Shown: piece after piece, positions 40,666 through 44,831 of the stretch
Position numbering within the stretch: the stretch's first letter is position 1
Layout of the letters: each line of letters opens with the position of its first letter
Assembly: GCA_025361885.1 (NCBI GenBank)
Contig: JANYJF010000069.1
Coordinates: forward strand, 1 to 44,831
Direction: 5' to 3'
DNA from: Coriobacteriia bacterium
GTDB taxonomy: Bacteria; Actinomycetota; Coriobacteriia; Anaerosomatales; PALSA-660
Length of the DNA: 44,831 nucleotides
The notes under the pieces: model-generated
What the model saw: only the letters and a program-made list of their open reading frames with translations
Databases searched by the model: none
What the model was told of the DNA's origin: nothing
Made by a program: the position numbers and the translations under genes

Positions 40666-40692
40666 GAGGCCCCCGGCCCGTCCGGGGGCCTC
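40666..40692 (+). terminator. Hairpin between binding protein and permease
   Basis: A perfect 11-bp stem (40666-40676 with 40682-40692), loop CCCGT, no U tract. Probably partial termination or 3'-end protection of the abundant binding-protein mRNA. Confidence 0.6.
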
Positions 40693-40710
40693 TGACGTCC
40701 GAAGGGGAAG

Positions 40711-42048
40711 ATGCGTACGATGCGACGCTCGCGAGGACTCCAACGCCTTGGCGCGCTACTCTGCCTGATGGCTGTCGTGGCACTTGTGGTACCTCTGGCC
40801 GCGCTCGGGATCGGGGCCGCAGGCACGACCATGACCATCGACCAGACCACGGGTGGTCTGGAAACGCGTTTCACGTACGAGACAGCCACTGCCCCCGGTG
40901 AGACCGTGCTCGGTATCGACTTCGCCTTCCCGGAGGGGACGGACACCGCCAAGGCTACCGCTGACGCCGTCACGCTGGTGGGGCTGCAGCGCAGCAACGT
41001 CACGGTCGAGACCCAGGCGAAGGGGACCTCGGTCAAGGTCATCTTCAGCCCATCCGTGGAGCCCAGCAGCACCCTCCGCGTCGTCCTCCATGATGTCCTC
41101 ACGACGTATGCTGGCGGGAAGCAGACCGTCTCCGGCACGTACACCACGCAGACGGGCACCCACAAGCTGCCTCCGATGACCTTCACCCAGGGGGCGCCGA
41201 CCGTCTCGCAGCGCATCGGCTTCTGGCTCAATCGCCAGCCGCTGGTCAAGACGTGGAACAGCGTGCCCATCCTCAATGCCTTCTTCAACCCACAGCTGAT
41301 CGCGATCAGCATCCCGATCCTGTTCTGGGGCTGGCTGCTGTCGATCGCACTCATCGGGGTCGCATACCCGGTCGCCATCCCGATCGGTCTGGCGACGGCG
41401 TTCCTCAAGATGTCAAAACTCGCACCGGTCCGCTGGATAGCCAGCGCGTATATCAACGTCATCCGCGGCACGCCGCTCTTCCTGCAGATCTACATCGCGT
41501 TCTTCGGTCTGCCGCTCGTGGGCATCCGCCTGCCCGACTTCCCGCTGGGCGTCATCGTGCTCGCTGTCAACAGCGGTGCATACCTGGCTGAGATCTTCCG
41601 AGCCGGCATCCAGTCGATCAACAAGGGTCAGTTCGAAGCGGCATCCTCCCTGGGCATGACCTACGCACAGGCGATGGCCTACGTCATCATCCCGCAGACG
41701 GTCAGGCGCGTTCTGCCTACCATGACCTCCGAGTTCATCCTTCTGTTCAAGGACACTGCACTGCTCTCGGCCGTCGGTATCTTCGAGTTGATGATGAATG
41801 CGAAGAACAGCGCAGCTAACACCGGAAACGTCACCGCCTACACAGTGGCGGCCGTCTACTACCTGATGATCACCATCCCGCTCATCAACTGGGTCGGGAA
41901 GCTGGAGCAACGGCTGGCGCTCTCCGAAGGCGCATCTGGCTCCCCGGGGACCAAGACCAGGAAGTCGGGCGCCCTCGAGGGAATGGCCCGCATGGCCGCA
42001 CCTGTGACGGCCGACGCCGGAACACCCGACGACACGGACGGGAGGTAG
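40711..42048 (+). CDS. Amino-acid ABC transporter permease with extracytoplasmic N-terminal domain
   Basis: 445 aa, about twice a normal GlnP/HisM permease. Residues 15-37 form a membrane or signal helix. About 38-165 are a Thr/Val-rich, helix-poor segment (for example [19 protein letters not shown]) that looks like a beta-sandwich outside the membrane. The permease core starts near 195: [17 protein letters not shown], and the EAA loop [20 protein letters not shown] near 309 that docks on the ATPase. The C-terminal tail (after about 410) is cytoplasmic and low-complexity. ATG 40711 has GAAGGGG upstream. It is followed by glnQ after 4 bases. Confidence 0.9.
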   Translation: MRTMRRSRGLQRLGALLCLMAVVALVVPLAALGIGAAGTTMTIDQTTGGLETRFTYETATAPGETVLGIDFAFPEGTDTAKATADAVTLVGLQRSNVTVETQAKGTSVKVIFSPSVEPSSTLRVVLHDVLTTYAGGKQTVSGTYTTQTGTHKLPPMTFTQGAPTVSQRIGFWLNRQPLVKTWNSVPILNAFFNPQLIAISIPILFWGWLLSIALIGVAYPVAIPIGLATAFLKMSKLAPVRWIASAYINVIRGTPLFLQIYIAFFGLPLVGIRLPDFPLGVIVLAVNSGAYLAEIFRAGIQSINKGQFEAASSLGMTYAQAMAYVIIPQTVRRVLPTMTSEFILLFKDTALLSAVGIFELMMNAKNSAANTGNVTAYTVAAVYYLMITIPLINWVGKLEQRLALSEGASGSPGTKTRKSGALEGMARMAAPVTADAGTPDDTDGR

Positions 42049-42052
42049 CGAC

Positions 42053-42787
42053 ATGGCCGACCCCATCGTCCGCATCCAGAATCTCAAGAAGGCCTTCGGC
42101 GACAACGTCGTGCTCAAAGACATCGACATGGACGTCCAGAAGGGCGAGGTCGTAGTCATCCTGGGCCCGTCGGGCTCGGGTAAGTCGACGATGCTGCGCT
42201 GCATCAACAGGCTCGAGGAGCCGACCGGCGGCCACATCTGGTTCGAGGACATCGAGATCACCAGCCCCAAGACGAACATCAACGAGATCCGCGAGCGGAT
42301 CGGCATGGTGTTCCAAAGCTTCAACCTGTTCCCTCACCTGACCGCCAAGGACAACGTGATGCTCGCACAGCGGCGAGTGCTCAAGCGCTCGAAGGACGAG
42401 GCGGAGCGGATCGCCGAGGAGCAGCTCAGGAAGGTGGGCCTCGGTGACAGGATCGACTACTTCCCCGCGCAGCTCTCTGGCGGACAGCAGCAGCGCGTGG
42501 CCATCGCCAGAGCCCTTGCAATGGACCCGCACGTCATGTTGTTCGACGAGGTCACCTCGGCCCTCGACCCCGAGCTGGTCCGTGGCGTCCTGGACGTCAT
42601 GAAGCAGCTCGCGGCCGGCGGCATGACCATGCTCGTGGTGACGCATGAGATGGGATTCGCGCGCGAAGTGGCGACCCGTGCCGTCTTCATGGAAGGCGGC
42701 GTCATCGTGGAGCAGGGGACGCCTCAGGAGGTATTCGACCACCCGAAGTCCGAACGCACACAGGACTTCCTCGGCCACATCAGGTAG
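42053..42787 (+). CDS. glnQ: Amino-acid ABC transporter ATP-binding protein (GlnQ-type)
   Basis: 244 aa. Walker [10 protein letters not shown] at 38-46, Q-loop [11 protein letters not shown], signature LSGGQ at 141-145, Walker B VMLFDE with D165/E166, H-loop VVTHEM. The polar amino-acid uptake (PAAT) family pattern is clear. It powers the permease next to it. GGGAGG lies just before the ATG. A terminator follows. Confidence 0.96.
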   Translation: MADPIVRIQNLKKAFGDNVVLKDIDMDVQKGEVVVILGPSGSGKSTMLRCINRLEEPTGGHIWFEDIEITSPKTNINEIRERIGMVFQSFNLFPHLTAKDNVMLAQRRVLKRSKDEAERIAEEQLRKVGLGDRIDYFPAQLSGGQQQRVAIARALAMDPHVMLFDEVTSALDPELVRGVLDVMKQLAAGGMTMLVVTHEMGFAREVATRAVFMEGGVIVEQGTPQEVFDHPKSERTQDFLGHIR

Positions 42788-42804
42788 GCGCACGCGCGAT
42801 GGAT

Positions 42805-42837
42805 ACGGCCGCCCGACGCATCGCGCCGGGCGGCCGT
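42805..42837 (+). terminator. Hairpin terminator after glnQ
   Basis: A perfect 11-bp stem (42805-42815 with 42827-42837), 11-base loop, no U tract. Confidence 0.65.
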
Positions 42838-42902
42838 CGCCCGTCCGACGCACTCGGGTATGTTCAAGACATGGAACGTTGACTATGAAGGAGGCGGACG
42901 AG

Positions 42903-43457
42903 ATGGACATGGTCGTCAAGGGCCGTCACATGGAGGTGACTCCCGAGCTTCGCGCGTACGCGGAAGAGAAGGTCGGGAAGCTCAGCAAGATCCTCGAGAG
43001 CATGATCATGAGCGTGGAGGTGGAGTTGTATCACGAGCGCAACCGCTCGATCGACAAGAACCAGGTGGCGGAGGTCACCGTGTACACGAAGGGGCCCGTC
43101 ATCCGCGCTCGCGAAGCCGCGACCGATACGAAGGCCGCGATCGACCTGGTGAGCGAGAAGCTCGAGACGCAGGCCCGCAAGCTCAAGGGCAGGCTGAGGG
43201 ACAAGCACTCCGGGAAGGGAGCGCTCGCACCCGTCGCAGCATCGCCGGGACTCGACTCCGGAGACGAGGAGAACGATCACACCATCGTCAAGTCGAAGAA
43301 GCTCGATCTCAAGCCCATGACCACGGAAGAGGCGATGCTCCAGCTGGAGCTGCTGGGGCACGACTTCCTGCTGTTCTCCTCGGCGGAGACGGACCTTGTC
43401 AGCGTCCTGTACCGACGACGCGACGGCGACTACGGACTCCTCGAGCCCATGGGGTAG
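42903..43457 (+). CDS. hpf: Long-form ribosome hibernation promoting factor
   Basis: 184 aa. N-terminal HPF/RaiA domain (about 1-105: MDMVVKGRHMEVTPELRAYAEEK) binds the 30S decoding site; after a linker the C-terminal domain (about 135-184: MTTEEAMLQLELLGHDFLLF, YRRRDGDYGLLEP) dimerises ribosomes into 100S particles. ATG 42903 has AAGGAGG 8 bases upstream; an in-frame ATG at 42885 overlaps that site and is unlikely. It is a one-gene unit between two hairpins. The raiA RNA motif was not recognised upstream. Confidence 0.95.
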   Translation: MDMVVKGRHMEVTPELRAYAEEKVGKLSKILESMIMSVEVELYHERNRSIDKNQVAEVTVYTKGPVIRAREAATDTKAAIDLVSEKLETQARKLKGRLRDKHSGKGALAPVAASPGLDSGDEENDHTIVKSKKLDLKPMTTEEAMLQLELLGHDFLLFSSAETDLVSVLYRRRDGDYGLLEPMG

Positions 43458-43476
43458 AGATCTCGATGGCCGTGCG

Positions 43477-43514
43477 AAGAAGGGAGCGGACCCTGACGGG
43501 TCCGCTCCCTTCTT
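43477..43514 (+). terminator. Strong hairpin terminator after hpf
   Basis: A perfect 17-bp stem (43477-43493 with 43498-43514), TGAC loop, followed by TCCTGCC. Confidence 0.8.
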
Positions 43515-43597
43515 TCCTGCCATGGTCGAGGGTTTGCGTCCGTTCGGCGTCTCCTTGTAGACGCCCATGCTTGGGGAGGTGACCCTCTGTCTGACGT

Positions 43598-43631
43598 GGC
43601 GACCTGGGGGATGCGGCGACCTGGGGCATGC
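43598..43631 (+). repeat. Two tandem 17-bp repeats
   Basis: GGCGACCTGGGGGATGC (43598-43614) and GGCGACCTGGGGCATGC (43615-43631) differ at one base. They could be a protein-binding array or a slipped-strand duplication; no third copy is seen. Confidence 0.7.
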
Positions 43632-43841
43632 CGGCGTGCCTTCCGAGGGGAGTGGATGCCATGTATGACACACCGCACGATCGGGGCGACGAATTCGGGC
43701 CGCGGGTCGGGCTCGTCGCAATGCCCGCCGATCATGAACGACTTCCACCAGGTCGACCGGCTGCTTCCCGCACGCCTCCAGCGTCGCGCGAGCGACCTGT
43801 CCAATGCGCGCCCGCCATCGGCATCGTGACCTCCGTCACCA

Positions 43842-43871
43842 TTGACACGCTTCGAGAGTGCAGCCTAGACT
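43842..43871 (+). promoter_or_regulatory. Near-consensus sigma70 promoter
   Basis: TTGACA (43842-43847), 18 bases, TAGACT (43866-43871). Transcription would start about 43878, about 94 bases before the GTG at 43972. It is the best promoter match I saw in the window. Confidence 0.6.
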
Positions 43872-43971
43872 CAGGCCACGGTCGAGTGGCAGCCGCTTCC
43901 GGCGATTTGGGCGGCGCTCGCAGGCTCGCAGAATAGTCGCAGTCGCACTGCATCGGCCCCAGGGGGCAAGC

Positions 43972-44634
43972 GTGGACCAAGTCATCACTCCCGCGACCAT
44001 CATCGAGATAGAGCAGGCACTCAGCGAGGTCGCTGAGATCAAGGCCGCTCGCATCGTCTCCTCCGCTGAGGGTGTCATCCAGGAGATCCATGTTCTGGCG
44101 CTGCCCTCGAAGACGCCCAAGCAGCTGGTGCGCGACATCGAGTCGACCATAATGGCGCGCTTCGGCATCCCGGTCGATCATCGCAAGGTCTCGATCGCGC
44201 AGCTGGGCGCCGAGTCGATGCCCACGGTGGCTGAACCCGTCCACGAGCGCGCGAAGATCCAGGCGGTCAACACCGAGGTCTCCGGCGTCAACGCGATCGT
44301 GACCGTGACGCTCGGTTTCGAAGACGAGGTCTACATCGGTCGCGCGGAGGGGCCAGCCAGCCAGACCGGTCGTCTTCGCCTCATAGCGCAGGCGACGCTC
44401 AATGCGGTGGAGCAGTACGCGCACGGGGCGTATGGTTTCGCGCTCGAAGACGTGTCCATCGTGCAGCTGGGCCACGAGCGTGTGGCAGTGTGCTGCGTGA
44501 TGCTCGTGACGCCGCTGGGGGAGCAGGCCTTCGCCGGCTCGGCCCTGGATAGACAGAACGACAGAGACTCGATCGTGAGGGCAACACTGGACGCCATAGA
44601 CCGGCGCCTTGGCTTCTTCACAACCACATAAGGC
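43972..44634 (+). CDS. Conserved-looking protein of unknown function with two related halves
   Basis: About 219 aa (the stop falls at about 44629-44631), no signal peptide or membrane helix, no motif I can name. The first half has a helix-strand series ending VRDIESTIMARFGIPVDHRK and VSIAQLG. The second half repeats the plan, ending AHGAYGF and VSIVQLG, so an internal duplication of an alpha/beta domain is likely. GTG start with AGGGGG 5-6 bases upstream and a good promoter about 100 bases away. A signal-peptide-bearing small ORF follows after about 137 bases and may be co-transcribed. I know of no experimental function. Confidence 0.75.
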
Positions 44635-44768
44635 TTGGACCGACACCGTGACTCGCAACACGAACACTGTCACCCATCACTTGAGCGGAGCGGACAGCGT
44701 TCTTCCATTGCTAGCGGGATGGGAGAAGACCGAATCTTCCCTGTATTTCACCCTCAGGAGGTCTTCTC

Positions 44769-44831
44769 ATGAAGCGTATCATCCTGCTCGTCGCATCCCT
44801 GTCCGCGCTCGTGCTTTCCGGCGGAGCGTGG
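44769..44831 (+). CDS. Start of a small secreted or membrane protein (cut by right edge)
   Basis: Only 21 codons are visible: MKRIILLVASLSALVLSGGA then W. Two basic residues and a hydrophobic stretch make a signal peptide or membrane anchor. AGGAGG lies 8-9 bases before the ATG, which supports real translation. The lipobox is incomplete as seen (LSGG, no Cys). The 130-base gap before it holds GTGAC/GTCAC arms near 44648-44673 and a GGGA-AAGA/TCTT-CCC stem near 44720-44741, but no clear promoter. Confidence 0.65.
   Translation, partial: MKRIILLVASLSALVLSGGAW

Larger units (their letters stand above)
43515..43971 (+). other. Long gap without a convincing gene; repeats and a promoter
   Basis: Between the hpf terminator and the next gene. 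Short open frames exist (for example ATG 43661 with GAGGGGAG upstream, 91 codons), but their composition is not protein-like and the promoter below lies inside them. The gap holds a two-unit 17-bp tandem repeat (43598-43631) and the promoter 43842-43871. Confidence 0.5.

Noticed and set aside
43661-43936. 91-codon ORF starting ATG with an upstream GAGGGGAG
   Set aside because: Pro/Arg-rich composition without pattern, another frame equally open, and the consensus promoter of the next gene lies inside it.

Overview
The window is about 44.8 kb of high-GC, densely packed chromosomal DNA. It shows no transposase, phage gene, CRISPR array, tRNA or rRNA that I can recognise. The content suggests a Gram-positive, probably anaerobic member of the Actinomycetota, most like the Coriobacteriia or deep OPB41-type lineages. 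The grounds are: strong actinobacterial codon bias, GTG/TTG starts, a LytR-CpsA-Psr enzyme instead of outer-membrane functions, ThyX instead of ThyA, a full F-type ATP synthase, and the order rpmE-thyX-yqhQ-moeB-prfA-prmC-tsaC-rpiB-glyA-upp-comEB-wecA-atpI-atp. The assignment is inferred from gene content, not from a marker-gene tree.

Layout. (1) 1-2862, minus strand: a B12-binding radical SAM enzyme cut by the left edge and a DEAD-box RNA helicase. (2) 3156-12986, plus strand: translation and nucleotide housekeeping (L31, ThyX, YqhQ/DUF1385, a MoeB/ThiF-type E1, RF1, PrmC, TsaC, RpiB, GlyA, Upp, dCMP deaminase), ending with a WecA/TagO-type lipid-linked sugar initiator. (3) 13073-19992: atpI-B-E-F-H-A-G-D-C, closed by a strong hairpin. 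(4) 20252-21958: murA and fabZ. (5) 22057-31261: a surface-polysaccharide operon. Its first five genes match, step for step, the WbpA-B-D-E-I route to UDP-ManNAc3NAcA. A DUF354 protein, an LCP transferase and a GT4-type glycosyltransferase follow. (6) 31258-37443: a purine nucleoside phosphorylase, AhcY and MtnA (S-adenosylhomocysteine and methylthioadenosine salvage), with two tandem O-antigen-ligase/Wzy-like membrane proteins between AhcY and MtnA. (7) 37489-38490: a remnant of an AEC-family transporter, then comF. (8) 38491-42787: an unexplained GC-rich leader, then a polar amino-acid ABC transporter with two lipoprotein binding proteins, a permease carrying an unusual extracytoplasmic N-terminal domain, and a GlnQ-type ATPase. 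(9) 42903-44831: long-form hibernation factor, a 514-base stretch without a convincing gene but with a good promoter, a two-repeat protein of unknown function, and the start of a small secreted protein.

How the parts fit. WecA-type initiation, the UDP-ManNAc3NAcA enzymes, the glycosyltransferases, the Wzy-like proteins and the LCP transferase together could make and attach an acidic amino-sugar polymer to peptidoglycan. The PNP-AhcY-MtnA set deals with by-products of SAM use. Residues in the PNP suggest that it acts on 6-oxopurines, so a deaminate-first salvage route is possible. Many transcription units end in long GC-rich hairpins with little or no U tract.
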